This document shows positions 24,596-37,507 of a DNA stretch of 64,000 bases, piece after piece (within the stretch, counting starts at the first letter, position 1; each line of letters begins with the position of its first letter). Source of the DNA: Fasciola hepatica (taxonomy: Eukaryota; Platyhelminthes; Trematoda; Plagiorchiida; Fasciolidae); contig CANUEZ040000165.1 of NCBI GenBank assembly GCA_948099385.1, forward strand, positions 3,608,501 through 3,672,500, read 5' to 3'. The notes under the pieces were generated by a model. The model ran no database searches, had not been told where the DNA came from, and saw only the letters and a list, made by a program, of their open reading frames with translations. The translations under genes and the position numbers were made by a program.

Positions 24596-27500
24596 GTAAG
24601 TGGACGAATATCACTGAACGTAGAAATTAAAGGAATATTCTATTTTATTTCAGTAACATTCCCACTAAATCCGCAGTTCGCCTTTATCCCACAAGAAAAG
24701 TCTATCACTGACGACAATTCTGAAAGAAGGAACTTAGATTTGTTTACAAGAATACCATGAGTAATAAAAAAAAACAATGTCACACCGTTTCCTAAGGTTG
24801 TACAAAACACCCACAGGTCCTCTACGTTCAGAAACGGGTTGGTGTTTATATGCCAGGACCAACTTTCTAGAAGGTGTGTAACATCTGGAAGTAAGCACCA
24901 GAGAGTTGGCAGTAATCACCCACTGCGGGTCCCCCACTAGCCTGATAAATGTATGGCACTGATAAACAATATAAGCAAGATATTGCACACGGTGAAACTA
25001 ACTTGCCATTTTTCCTCTCAAAAAACTCAAGCCCAAGGTGTATACTTTCTTTTATCGTAAACTGTATGAACGGAACCCAGATCTTAAAGCATACGCGGTA
25101 CACATTTTAAAAGTTCTATCAGATCCCTTGTATTGAACGAGTGTTAGAGCATACGGTGGTTGTGTCTCTTGACGTCATTTACGTCTCCATATAAACACTC
25201 GATCACAACCCACTGAGATAGAAAGCGGCCGTCGTACTGTTGACGAAACAAAATGAATACCCGAGGTGTAACTGAACATGCGCATTGCTAAATACGTCGA
25301 ATCCTAATTATCAGGGGGTAATTTTTATTTTTGAGAAAACTTGCGATTCACTAGACGGCTCATATCCACACAGTCTAGAGCACACAAAACACAGGATTTG
25401 CATTTAAGACCATTTCTCTTAACATACTACTGGTAAAAGTCACTTTTTTGATGCTGTTACATAAGCCATTGATGCCAAATTGCCGTACTTTCTAACTGTA
25501 AGTATCTTCAACACCGACGAAAGTTAATCGTTTCATATGAGAGCTTCAGGTTAGTTTTGTGCAATAATTCTAATATGCTTTGACACCAGAGCAAAGGGAA
25601 TCAATACAGGGTTCACACGGATAGTTACGGTTATCACTGTAAACCGTTCCGTCATAAAACTGAAGCCTTGAAACTTTGACAGCCAACAAGAAGTGGGTGT
25701 AACTGATACACGGGCATCAGATCATTACTGTTGATGTTCATATTCAGTTGCTTCGTGGACAATGTCACCAAAGATACAAAGGAGAATTTCCAGTCATTCA
25801 GAGTTATCGCCTGTCTGGTGCAAGGGAGAACCGCTTAATGCTCAAGCGAGTTATTATATGATAAGTAATTGCTGCTATAATTTGTTCACTGTAAAGTGAA
25901 GTTCAGTTTTCTCTAAGTAGGACCTCCGAGGTGAATGCAGTTGGTAGGTTTACATGATATGATTTACAGTGCGTCTTTTATTATTTTACAACTACTTCGA
26001 CACCGTATCCTAGACGTTTGATGATATGTAAGTGGCTCAAGTCAACCTACATGAAAATGGTCTTGATGCTTCAGTAAGACATCACTTTATTCCGGTCAAA
26101 ATTACCCTCTTTTTTGAATATGAACAATAGATTTATTCTTATCAGCAGTGTGTTTAGGAGGTCTACTTGCATTGCGCCGTGACTGGCTTTTATTGACTGT
26201 GATAACGTCATTTGAAAAGCTTTTAGATTTATGTGATAAACCGATAACTGTTTTGCGAGTCACCGTTGACAAGACCATCCTTTCGGGATGGGTTAAGTAA
26301 ATTTGCTGATGAGAGTAAAATTAGTGATAATGCTGGATCTGGTAAAAACACATTATTCGTATAAAGCTGATAACCGTGCTTTCACTCACTTGACATTAGG
26401 CTTCGTAAACTTAAGCTGAATTTACTCACAATTATCTTCATTCCAGTCTACTGATTTTTCACGAAGGCCGAAATTGAACTAATGCAAATATATTTTTCAG
26501 CTGCCCGTAAGCAGGGTTTCACTAAAATGGAGTTTCTAAACACCTCTTATATTCGTATTTGAGATTATTTCCTAACTTATGAGAAGAAACTTAAACAAAC
26601 ACCACCCTTCACGCTTATTCTCTTGTTGGCTAATTTCCACTTGTCTACTTAGGCTGATCAATCCATTCGACTGCTAATTATTTGTGGATATTTCTAAATG
26701 GTAGTTTTTCATCTATGGCAACGGAAAGGTTCACGTAACCACGACAACACAGGATTAACCAGGTGATCAGTAAAATAAGCCATGGACTTGGAATCCCGAT
26801 TACTGCATCCGACACTAAGTTAGCGAAGCCACCTCGTGCAACTGCTGTGCTCACATACGCTGTGCTACTGAAACGTTATACTTGCATAATCCACGCAGAA
26901 GCAATCGACCTGGTTCATTCATTTTATCGAACCCTCGTTTCTTCTACCTGCCTCTTCATCATCTGCACGCACACTCTCCCACCATACTCTTGTTCACACC
27001 ATTAGGTTGCATGATGTTATCAATATATCTGGAGTACTTCACACATGCAATTTTACTACGTCTACAAACCTATTTGCAGTGATCTAAATGAATGTCTCTG
27101 TTCATAGATCAACAAGTTATAATCAAAGCTTAAATACCAAAACGTTTATGCCTGAAAAAATGTAATATTCTTGATTTTATCGCTGATTGTAAAGCTTTAC
27201 CAGCTTTTGTCCTGCGCTTTTTGAGAATAACTAACTTTTTGCCGAAGAATTCATCTAGAACAAGATTTAGGAACTCATGTCATCCACCTTTTACAATTAT
27301 ACTACTACAGTCACAAGAGGAATAACTAACTTTGGACACAGTTGATATCTTCTCTAAATCAGACCCCACCCAACTAATAAAATAACCGAACACATCATGT
27401 GCTCTTAATAAGATTTTTGCACCACTATCACAAGTGGCCCACTGGCACTTATTTCCAGCCATGCCTTCTGTGTTTACCTGATATCATTCACTCACATCTA

Positions 27501-28621
27501 TTGCTTATATCGTGTTACCAGAGGTTGATGAACGAATTCAATTCACCTGTTTTTTTATCAGATCTCGTGACAGTACGAAAAAAGCTTGGCCGATTCGAAT
27601 AAGGGTATCAAGTTCACAAAGAAAGATTTGTGCTTTGACGTTTAAATCTAAAAGTGCATTCCCTGCATTGAAAATAATTAAGATGAATTGTGTTGAGAAA
27701 GCAGTCCGCTTTTGCACCTGTTGTCACACTGTCCTCATTATAAGACAAAAAGCTCTGAATTGACTTGCTTGATAGGAAAGTCTTCAAAGAAATACATGTG
27801 GTCGCAAATCGATGCGTACTAGTCACACGGTGTTTTGTCTAGGCAAATTAGTGAGAACCTTATTAATAATATCATTGATCCTGTCCTACCAGTTGGCCAA
27901 GATCGGGTTTGAGGACATAGTTGAGAGATAGACTGATTATCTGGAAAATAGGTGAATTGTGATAAATAACGCACGATAGATGCTTCAATCTGACCTTTCT
28001 ACTCTGACTGGTTAGGTTGGAGTATCCAGGATTTTCCGAAGACAAGCTTTTGCTGTGATAAACCCCGAGGGACACAAATATACTTCTGCTGATAGCAAGT
28101 TCTCCACTTTTATACGTATTTCATATAGACCTCTGAGTGTAAAATTGTTCATCGTTTTGGAAAGCTCGTCACTGCTCCGGGCTTCTCTAACCCAGAGCCT
28201 GAGGTCGCCATCGTGACCTTCCTTATTATAAACCTACGCATGCCATCTTGTCCTCGTAAGTATATACTTACAGTAACTGAAAAGAACCCAGGGTTGCAAT
28301 TGGTTTTCTCCATTTGGTAAAACTTATCATGTACTATGTTGCATATCCAGTAGTCTAATACACATCCAGCCCGTTTGCAGTCCAATGTACTTATGCCGAA
28401 GCACTGAGCGAACAATGTACTGGGATTTGATCTTCAACGGTTTAGCATTCGCTTGCGCGTACTTAGGTACTTGCCACGTCTACGACCATTAAAGACGAGA
28501 CAACATAGACAAGTGAGGGTCATCTTGTCTTACATGAAATTTACCTCATTTACGAAATCTAACACAAATTTGAGCAGAATGTACCAAACCTCATAACAGC
28601 TTATTCCTTCAAACGGAAAAC
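24596..28621. other. Long stretch without a supportable gene
   Basis: Numerous 60-85 codon frames on both strands without good splice borders. The minus frame at 28415-28149 is compositionally coding-like and might belong to a dispersed repeat. I recognise no transposon box and no RNA gene. Confidence 0.35.
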
Positions 28622-29104
28622 CAAGTTGCCGCGACAAGTGGCGTGCTACTAAAGGCTTTGCGGTAAGAAGTCACACAACAAGATACGTTTCCTTGACGTC
28701 GAAGAAGTCAGGAGGGGTTTCAATCCCCAGCCTCAGGTCACTTTAACATTTCAGAGTGAACTAAACGAATTTGTAAATCAGTCTTCTTGCCGACCTCTGA
28801 CTTTGAACGCATCTACATGTCAGGATGCATCACCAATTTTCTTTACACAACTAAGATATCCCTCATCTTCCACAATCAATTACCTCGGTGTTTCACTTGC
28901 CAACAGTCCTGCTTAGCTCATGCAAGTCAGTGAATTAGTATGCAAAGTCAGAAAGGCTTCCTTGTTCTCTTTCACACTACGTATTTATTCCGTATCTCAT
29001 AAATTGACTTCGAAATCTGTAACCACTTAGATAATTCCCCCTTGGATTTACTGCTCTCCGGTAATCTTCACTGGTTTAATATATAAGCACTTCCATTTAT
29101 TCGT
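28622..29104 (+). mobile_element. CR1-like LINE copy B, left part
   Basis: Homologous to copy A (11440-13107). A first block at 28622-28665 matches A at 11513-11560. Then comes a jump in which about 0.8 kb of A is missing, and from 28747 the match continues from A at about 12393 (the block TTTCAGAGTGAACTAAACGA) through the YLGV box to position 29104. There it is cut by the RTE element and resumes at 32920. The internal gap in homology means copy B had lost much of its RT domain. Confidence 0.8.
29096..29104. repeat. Left target-site duplication of the RTE insertion
   Basis: The nonamer TTTATTCGT ends the left half of LINE copy B and recurs exactly at 32920-32928 at the start of its right half. 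Confidence 0.85.
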
Positions 29105-29473
29105 CATTATCATCATCATTGTACAGCTTTAAACAGTAGGCCAAGACCCACTGATCACTGATCTTCTCACCATCTTGCACGTTGAATTAGAAAGTATAAA
29201 TATACAAGATGGACAGGGAGTGGACCTACACGGGTGGGAGAGGGAAAGAATACCCTAAAAGCTAACACACGGAATACACAGTCTAACTGTAAAAACGCAC
29301 ATCGATCAGTCATCCTGATTCGACAGGAAGTGAAAACACGATCGCCACTGTTCGCAGTTCGCTGCTATATCCTTCAGTGTCTCCAGCCAACTGGTAGACT
29401 GATCTTTTGGACCCCAACCACGAAGACATAAAGCACCTACTTTTCCTAAGTTTGCTGTACATTTTCTCATTCC

Positions 29474-31519
29474 TCATTGCCATGTCATCTGTTGACCTCC
29501 ACGTGGCTTATTCCACTTACTAGGAGGAACGGAGAATAGGACACAGTATGGTAGACGTGTGTTTGCCATACGTAACACATGCCTCAACCAACGAAGTCTA
29601 CTATGTTGGATACGCTGTGACAAAACGTTCTCCGAAATATTACCCAATACTCGATTTCTGACCTCATCGTTGCTCACTCGGCTATTCCACCCAATCCTAG
29701 CGATACTACGTAAACATCGGTGGTCGAAAACCTCATAATGACGAACACTTTCAACAGGCAGACTCCAATTTTCGCAACTATACAACAAAACTGAACGCAC
29801 TGCAGCACAGTATACACGACCTTTCAACTTCAGTGGAATATCAGGTCGCCGCCACAGGTGCTTCAGTTCAGCGCACGCCGCTCGAGCCTTGGATATCCGA
29901 GTATTCACCTCCACTACTGGGCTCCCATCCGTCGTCACGCAGCTTCCGAGGTAGGTGAAGTGGTTAACAACTGCAAGCACCTCCTCACCGAGCATCAAGC
30001 TTCGGAATCGTTAAAGTCCGGTCCTAAAACATCACTTTACACTTTGAGGGTGCAAGGTGCTTGCCGAATAAAGCTACAGCTCTTGAGAGTCTATCTAGTG
30101 CACGTTGAGCGTGTCCCGTGGATTCGAACAAGCAGACAACGTCGTCCGCGTAATCTAGGTCACATAGCTTTCCACTATTTCCTAGTTAGACGCCTACGTC
30201 CTTAAGATTTTGCAGCTCACTCTCCATTTTTTCGTCCATGACGAAGTTGAACAGGAATGGAGACATGGGGCATCCCTGTCGAACGCCGCTGGTCGTTTCG
30301 AACCGACCGGATAGTTTACCGTAAACTCTAACGCGGCCAGAAGTGTGAGAATACAATGATTCCATTAGGTTCTTGAACTTCTGAGGCATACCTTTTCGAT
30401 GAAGAACACTGAAAAGCGATGTTCGATCAACTGAATTGAAGGCGCCTTTCAGGTCTAAGAAAAGCATTATTGTCGGTTGACGGTGCGTGTGACGCGTTTC
30501 AAGTAGTCGGCGAAGAGTACAAATTTGGTCAACGCATCCTCGACCTGAGCGGAATCCAGCCTGCTGTTCGCGGGCATTCCTCTCCCGGGCGGGTGTAAGA
30601 CGGTGCAGTAGAATTGAGGCTAATACTTTGGTGACTATTGGAATTCAGCTAATCCCACGATGATTACTACAGTCATTGCGTATTCCCTTCTTGAAGATGG
30701 GAACAATCAGTGACTCGCTCAATATTGACGGAATACGCTCCTCGTTTTCAAATGTCACGGAGCACGACGGTAAGTGATTTTATCAAAGCATTTCCACCCA
30801 GTTTGAAAAGAATTGAGGGACCTGCCGCTTTCCCTCAATTTAGTAGTCGAATGCATGACTCTACTCCTGTTTCAGATGGGGGCTCAAGTGATACCACCCA
30901 GGGAGCCCCAGTTGTTGACACAGGAGTAACCGCATTAGCATGCGGCCAGCTAAATTGCTCCTTGAAGTACTCGGCCCAACGGTCAAGCCGCTGCTGTTTG
31001 CTATGGATGGGTTCTCTATTTCTATCGCAAGTCTTTTCACTGACCTGGGTGCGCCGTCCACCGGTGTCACGAATAAGTTTGAACTGTCTTTGGCTGTTAC
31101 CTGAAGCAGCTGCTATTTCCATTTATTCGGCTACCTTCACCCAACAATTTTCACGATCCTTTTTAGGGCTTTTCACAAGTTGCTTCTGTAGGTGTCTTCG
31201 TATCTTATTCATCTCCTTACAGTTCTAGAGATGACTCTTTTGCTCCACTATACTCAGCGACTCTTACGAGATCCATTGTCTTTGATGGGCATCGGATCTA
31301 GGACCACAGGTAAAACCTCCTGCCACGTACATCGCCTGTTTGATATGAGCCCAATGATCATGTACACTAATGTTCATCGTAGATCCTAGCTCATGTGCAA
31401 ACTTCTGAATCATACGTACGTTGCAAGGCTAACCGGGTTTGCCGTTTGCGACGATAACCATGGAGCTGGAGAGATAATCGCAATAAAACTAATGCATGAT
31501 GTGACTCTACGTATGTGGA
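29474..31519 (-). pseudogene. RTE reverse transcriptase region, frameshifted
   Basis: Read in several frames. A pre-RT part lies at 31519-31120. After it come LLFLDLKGAFNSVDRTSLF (30467-30410), SGVRQGCPMSPFLFNFVMDE (about 30300-30240) and DYADDVVCLFES with the catalytic ADD intact at about 30153-30139. NHFTYLGSCVTTDG (about 29960) is the YLG box. The RTE C-terminal stretch follows, with LLYSCENWSL and the WLRHVLRM segment, ending in TGA at 29474. Stops at about 30186 and 30015 and others upstream break the protein. The preserved boxes show that decay is moderate. Confidence 0.9.
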
Positions 31520-32599
31520 TCAGTAAGATCTACAGTTCTGAACAGAACTGCGCCACCGGTAGCTTACTGTGGCATGAACAACCTGATTCAAAGCACCTGT
31601 AGATTCAGAGGGCCATGTCGCTGTGCAACGCGAGGTGTGTCGGAAATTTGTGCTAGACAAGAACAATCGATTGTCTGCACAAAACTGGAGAAGTCTGTCC
31701 CAGTTATCTGTACGCTCAGCGAGTGAAGCACAAAGCCCACCTAAACAGGCTTCTGACGCACTGAGTTTGCCAACTTGTGCATTGAAGTCACCAGCTAACA
31801 CTACAATGCCAGAACCTTTATTGCTGCGTACGAGGGTGGCGACAGCATCATAGAACTCATCTTTCTGCAAGTCTGAGCTGCAGTCCGTTGGGGCGTACGC
31901 CGAGATCACAAACAAATTGCACTTAACACAACTATCCTTTCGAACGCCAACTGACCCTTGGAGTCTCACACCACATAAACGACTGTTAACAGGGATCCAG
32001 TCTAAAAGGACAGCCTCAGCCTTGTCAGTCAAGACAATTCCTACACCACGTTGACCCACAGCTCTAGCTGCTTCGTCTCCTGAGGCGCGCAGAAAATACC
32101 TCGATGAGATACCAGGAGCAGTTAGTTGAATTACACTGCTCGAATCCTGGATACACGTCTCACTTGAGCAGCATACATCAATCCTCAGACTATCTGTCAG
32201 GGCTAGGCACGCCTGCTGACCGGCCTGCATGAGAGTACACACTTTAAAGGAGCAGAGATTCAGAGGCTGATTAGGCTTAAGAAAATGTGACTTATAAGAC
32301 AGAGGATTATTCCCGACACTGTTTGACAGTGAATCATTGCGAGTATCGACCGTGTTATCAGTGGGAGCATTATGTGTGGATAGATGGGGCAAAGAGGGAT
32401 GGTTAGGGACAGAAGACAAAGGTTGAATAACAGAGAGGGAACTCTGAACAGTAGCCCACTTATCACTACCCACCCCGCTCGATGCAATGGGCAGCGCGGT
32501 CCTGATTATTCTGCACGACGACCGATGCAGTATGGAATTCTTTGTATTCGTGCAGTTTATGGGAGATGTTGGATGGGTACTGCTAGGGTGTCCAGTCAC
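31520..32599 (-). CDS. RTE endonuclease (AP endonuclease-like), N-terminal part of the polyprotein
   Basis: A 359-codon frame. Catalytic landmarks of the exonuclease-endonuclease fold are present: CCSSETCIQD (the glutamate), GVGIVLTDKA, LFVISAYAPTD (the Y-x-P-T segment) and VVLAGDFNAQVG (the D-x-N segment). A TNFRHTSRCTATWPSES block with the RTE-type 'TNF-H--R-TATW' follows, and the frame ends inside SYRWRSSVQNCRSY. The closing 'SDH' histidine motif lies just past the stop and is degraded. The first 90 residues are serine/threonine-rich and variable. This domain nicks target DNA to prime reverse transcription. Confidence 0.9.
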   Translation of the reverse strand: MTGHPSSTHPTSPINCTNTKNSILHRSSCRIIRTALPIASSGVGSDKWATVQSSLSVIQPLSSVPNHPSLPHLSTHNAPTDNTVDTRNDSLSNSVGNNPLSYKSHFLKPNQPLNLCSFKVCTLMQAGQQACLALTDSLRIDVCCSSETCIQDSSSVIQLTAPGISSRYFLRASGDEAARAVGQRGVGIVLTDKAEAVLLDWIPVNSRLCGVRLQGSVGVRKDSCVKCNLFVISAYAPTDCSSDLQKDEFYDAVATLVRSNKGSGIVVLAGDFNAQVGKLSASEACLGGLCASLAERTDNWDRLLQFCADNRLFLSSTNFRHTSRCTATWPSESTGALNQVVHATVSYRWRSSVQNCRSY

Positions 32600-32919
32600 A
32601 AAGCAGGAGAACGATTAGAGTTCTCATCCAAAGATTTTAGTTCTAACAAGAACCTATCCCCAAGGCAACGGGATGGCTTAGTGGAAGCGCATTTGCTTGG
32701 ATCAATTATTCTTCCACTGATTTTGCCGATTGAGTTGCCAGCTCAAGTAAATCCCCAACCCAGAGCACCAGGTGATTGGACTTCATCTGGCCTCTTCCCA
32801 TTGACCTGCCAAGTATGATTGCATTTTCGGCTTAAAGGAGCCATCCTGTATAGCTCTTTGGGTCATAGAGGCACGCAAGCCATCACACCACGTCAAGATG
32901 CAGTCTCGTCGTGATGGCC

Positions 32920-32928
32920 TTTATTCGT
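32920..32928. repeat. Right target-site duplication of the RTE insertion
   Basis: The same nonamer, TTTATTCGT, as at 29096-29104. It is directly followed by AAAATCC, which matches the AAGATCC of copy A at 12750. Confidence 0.85.
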
Positions 32929-33372
32929 AAAATCCTTTAAACACATGTCTACATGTAATGGCATATCTAGAGGTACACGTGCTCACACCATCTTCAACGG
33001 ACACTTTTGTGATTGTGATAGTATTACTTCCAGAATTATCTCGGATTCCCATTACCCACAACACAGTGAACCAAAAAAGGCTCTGTCCACATCCTACACA
33101 AGCTGAACATTCAAACTGCGGTTTACCCGAACTTCTGCATATCGTAATTCTGTTTTACCGCATATCGCTCATCTGCTTGCTGATCGCACGAATATTCTCT
33201 TGGAACTGAGAAATTGCTTGAATGTTGAACAATAATCCGTTTTTAACTGTGTTCCTCTTTGTTGAAAATTCTGTACTGACATTGTTTAATTGTAAGAACG
33301 GAAAAAGTATAAACGACTGATAATCACTCTCTTTGGGAGCTTAAATCAACAACTGGCTTGACTTGAATAGAA
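32929..33372 (+). mobile_element. CR1-like LINE copy B, right part with 3' tail
   Basis: Continues the LINE after the RTE insertion and is collinear with copy A from about 12750 to its end. Shared blocks include TGATAGTATT.CTTCCA, GGCTCTGTCCACATCCTAC and CATATCGCTCATCTGCT. The 3' end carries TTGAC units (GGCTTGACTTGA) as in copy A. A stretch around 33180-33270 is present here but absent from A. Confidence 0.8.
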
Positions 33373-33966
33373 TCATTCAGATGAATCCATGCGTAGATCT
33401 ACACCTCACTAAACAAAAAGGAAACCAGTTTTATGTAACCGTAACTAGAAATTACTAAAAGAGCTTTCTGTCTCTTCGTGTGATTTATAAGTTTTGCTTA
33501 TTCACTGTTGCTAGTTGAGAACACTCAGCTTAATGCGCATCCGATGATGTAGAAATACTGCAAGATATAAATAGTATCACGGTTCCTCAGTTGCGTTGGC
33601 GTACGCATACAGCTGCACCTATCCCACGCATTATTGCACAGCTAGCTCTGCACTCGTTACGGAAGAAGATGTTCGTTCTGCTCTTTGCTAGTAAAAACGT
33701 TCCGTGCTGATCTAAATGACCAAATTATTCAACGTAAATCTAATCTACTTTTTACACACAAACAAATGGATCAGATTTCTAAGCTAATTAAAAAAAGATA
33801 CACAGATTGAGGTAAACTTGTCGACTGAAGTCACCTTACATAACGATTTTTAATCACGCTTTGGAGTACGTGTGATAGCTTTGGTTAGCTAGCTTTACGT
33901 AGTGTACCGATTTCGATTACTCTAAAAAAGGTTAATCACCTCAGATGTCGGATGCAGGTAACTCAC
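33373..33966. other. No recognisable gene
   Basis: AT-rich sequence between the LINE and the next candidate exon; probably intron or spacer. Confidence 0.35.
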
Positions 33967-34281
33967 CGGGGTAGTTTTTCTGTTTGACCCATCCAGTTTT
34001 TTCGGGTTAGATGAAAGAATGAAAGAAAATTCAAATAATTTTGCTGTTTCCAAAAAGACTGAACTAAGCACTTGCGAGCGATGTGCATTCATGTTGTACT
34101 GTCCTGAAGAACTGGCGTAGTTTGATGATGAAAGATGTTTTATGGCTGGGACTTTAACAACATGGAAAGTTGGCAGTGTTTGACAGCATTGGGATATACG
34201 CATAAAAATGTATAAATGGACTTCTAGTGTCCTCTGAAAGAGAATTTCGTAACAAGAATTTCGTTGGACCACTGGGAATCC
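33967..34281 (-). CDS. Candidate internal coding exon
   Basis: A minus-strand 315 bp stretch, phase 0 at both ends, ending at a consensus donor (ACCCCG|GTGAGT at 33966-33961). The frame is open for 134 codons from 34326. The acceptor may be CTAGTACAG (exon from 34281) or GTGTCAG nine bases earlier; both keep the frame. The protein is serine-rich in its second half (KHLSSSNYASSSGQYN, SFILSSNPKKLDGS). No domain is recognised. The donor is the strongest evidence. Confidence 0.42.
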
Positions 34282-34599
34282 CTGTACTAGCTGACACAGT
34301 CTCATAAAAGCAGGCTTGTTTAACAAGTACCACTCAAGAAATCAGACAGAGTCATACGAGTAGTGAAGAGGTCGCATTCCGTTGCGGCCTGCAAATTCAA
34401 TCAACAGTTGCTTTGTCGTACTCAAAAAGAATTCTCGCAACCATTTTTCTTTACACAGCGAGCAAAAATAAGTTTGTTTACTCAGAATCCCCATTCCAGA
34501 GCCTCGGTTGTGGACAGAATCAGGGAGCGATAATCAGTGAACATGGATATAATATTTAGATGACTGTTGTCGAATGACGGAGAATCCACTTGCGTTTTT

Positions 34600-34700
34600 G
34601 ATTCTGAAACCAGAAAGCCTCCAGCTAGAATCACATCAGCGACATTTCGCTCACCGGGTAAGTACTCTACTCGCTGGACTACCCTGGTATGGCCCGTCTG
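34600..34700 (-). repeat. tRNA-derived short repeat, second copy
   Basis: Minus-strand GAGTAGAGTACTTACCCGG followed by GAGCGAAATGTCGCTGATG matches the repeat at 5900-6000 position for position over about 60 bp. The A-box region is recognisable and the B box has decayed (TGATTCTAG). Confidence 0.5.
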
Positions 34701-37507
34701 GTGGGAATGACACTGTTTCAATGGTACACGACAAATTTTTCTGATTCTGATAAGCAGATTGACCTATGGAATAGAGAGCAGACGGCTGAATGCGATCCAG
34801 TAGGCTCGGTAAACTAATGATCGCAGCTTGAATTGCACCCGAGCAATTAAACTTTTGGAAGATCAAAATGCAGACGAATTTTCAATATCCAAGATTCAAG
34901 TAACTTCTATCAATGAATTTGTCTGTTACTGTCCAGAAAGCTGACAAGATACGAATTTCAAATAGAGTGATTTAGTGTGACACGAAACAAGCCACTGTTC
35001 TAAGATCTGTGATGTACTGCAGTAAGATAGTTGAACGTAATTTTTCATCACAGAGTAAAATATATTTCAACTCGCATATTCTACGATAGTATAATTTGGG
35101 TTAGTACAGATAATTATTAAAAAACGATGTACCTGATATTAGTAATCCAGCACGAGAGCGGTTGTTTATAAAATATCACCACCACCACGGGGGCGCTCTG
35201 TGATTTGAATTTCCCTGAAGCCATTATTTTCTTCAGTTTCTTAAACTTTCTGTCAGGCTAGGACAAAGTCACAATCACATACTACAACAGTCAGTCAGTT
35301 ACGATGGACTTTTCATATGGATTGGCTGTGAATTTTTGCCGATCGGTGCCAATTTCTACTTAAAATATTTAATTTCCTAATAATGACCTTGAATGTTTTT
35401 ATTTGGAAAAATGGATAATCACAGGACATGGGGTAAATGTTCTTACTTAGGCGATAAAATAGGCTGAATAGTAGAAATGGAACCACAACTGAACTGTTGA
35501 AGCAATTGAGAATTATTTGGAGCACTATTCTTTAGAGATCGTGCATTTTGCTGGGGGACACCGAGGAATAAAGCTCCTCAAATCCTTGGTAGAACCTTTC
35601 TCTGATCTAACTTACTAGGCAAGTGTATATCAAGTTCCTCTTTACATACGTTTATAATACTTGCCTTTTCAATAAGAATAAGCTTCACATACAATATACT
35701 TCAGACAGTGAGATTGCTGATTCACATGTGTTTTGCCTTCTTAACTGAAAACAGTCTTATTATTCTACAGTACAAATCGTAGCCCACTCGAGTCGAGACC
35801 TCAACATCTGTTGACAGTGCTCTGCTATCGTATTTCGAATGTTTGTTTCCCTTTGAAGTTTTATGCACCTAAAGGTTATTGGAACATTTACGGAGGAAAT
35901 ATCACCAAAGTTCGACTTCATGAAATCTGCAGTAACTGGATTTATAACTACCATCAGGAAGGCCAATCAACGGAAGCAAACTTTATTATTTCATCGTCAT
36001 TCACGGAAATAAAAATTTCTTCCATAAAGCTTTTCAAATGCATCACTGTGGTTCAGGCGGGATGCTTTCTGATTTCATACTGACACTTGATATCAGAACA
36101 GCATAAGTAAATCACGCTGAATTATTGTTTCGGGATAAAGCATAAAACAATTCATACTTGCGGCCACCCGAAAGGTTATTACCACTTCGTAGAAAAACGG
36201 ACAGGCTTAAAATAACATTATTTTTTTGCACGGTAATACTTCTCTGATTGTTCCCCTGAATGGCATTTATTCGGTGACATTATCGAGAAGCAGAAGCTAA
36301 TTTATGTATGAGCCATACCATTATCCATAAGTTTCTATAATCTTCGGCTAAATTGGTCCGGATGTTATTCGTCCACGACCCAAGCACAAACATGGAGTAC
36401 TAAAAATCACCTGTTGCTCATTGAAGTGCAAAATACCACTGTTAATGAAATGATGTTCTCCTAATGACTCCGTCATTTGTTTCAAATATTTATACTCGAA
36501 TTACCACGAATATCAGCCGACGAAAACCCGAAAGGATTATTACTTTGGTTCCGTGTCAAGTCTGGAGCTTAGTAAGTCACTCTACTAAAGCCTTCATGTT
36601 GGGCATCCTCAAAAAGTTGTTCGCTGCTGTCTCCATTTCGAATTTAGATCGTTCCGCTTCAGCAAATGATTAAAAAACATCTGTCCCATTTCGTGACAAC
36701 CTAGTAGTTCAGAAATACCCACTGATCGAAATTGATGATCAATGCTAGTCAGTTCGGACAATGATTCCTTTGTTTACGTCCGCAAGTCCACGTGTAGATT
36801 TTAGAACGAGATAACTGAATGATTCACTCCCTTCTTCTGCCCCCAGAGGAACAGCTGAACACGAACAAATGTAATCAGGAAATGAAAACTCACTTATAAG
36901 TTATTCGAATTCTCGAAATACACCGATTGTTTGTTCCCATTTCACATCAATGCGTCCGGCTTTTTCAGCTCCGAATCTGTGCTGCCCTCGTTCACTTTTC
37001 AGTGTAAGTTGCATTTAAAATGTTGGTTCTGTAGTTGTAGTGATAATTTTCACCACTTTACAAATCAGTTGGGTAATTTACTATGAAATACGCCACCAGC
37101 TTATATACGGTCCTGGGATTTGCAAAAACAAATAATTTCTAATGATGGAATTCGGTAGTAACTAGCACTGACTACTACTACTACTATTCACTCCTGTTCA
37201 GACCAGAGCAGACGTATCTCACAATTGCTCGCCTTTTGGAATCAGATGGTTTTAGTTTGGGGTACATAACTTCGAAACCATAAAGGCACAGTCTTAGAGG
37301 TGATTTCATCATACGGTCGAACAATGCAAACAAGGACGTGCTGCAACTTTCTACTTGGGAAAAGATAAGCGACCTACAACGTGTACCAAAGTAAGGTTAT
37401 GTTCCCCAATCGGCACATTCAGGCAACGGACGAATATCTACACCAAAGAGCAAAACCAGCAATTAGTTACACGTTTTGGTAAACTGAAACTGTTTACTGC
37501 TTTTCAG
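34701..37507. other. No confident gene
   Basis: Short frames only. A CTACTACTACTACTA simple repeat lies near 37171-37187. The 90-codon plus frame at 35811-36083 has no good splice borders. Confidence 0.35.

Larger units (their letters stand above)
29105..32919 (-). mobile_element. RTE-type LINE, near full length, inserted into copy B
   Basis: A 3815 bp minus-strand element flanked by exact 9 bp duplications. It has a 5' leader (32919-32600), an AP endonuclease (32599-31520), a reverse transcriptase region (31519-29474) and a short 3' end closing in ATGATG-type repeats at 29105-29125, all typical of RTE elements such as schistosome SR2. When the element and one duplication are removed, the two flanks join into sequence collinear with LINE copy A, so the boundaries are exact. 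Stops and frameshifts in the RT region show that it can no longer move on its own. Confidence 0.92.

Noticed and set aside
28149..28415. 88-codon minus frame of coding-like composition
   Set aside because: No splice borders or motif; it may belong to a dispersed repeat. A GTAAGTATATACTTAC palindrome at its centre explains an apparent donor on both strands.
30710..31228. 172-codon plus frame
   Set aside because: Antisense to the RTE reverse transcriptase region.
32384..32818. 144-codon plus frame
   Set aside because: Antisense to the RTE endonuclease and 5' leader.
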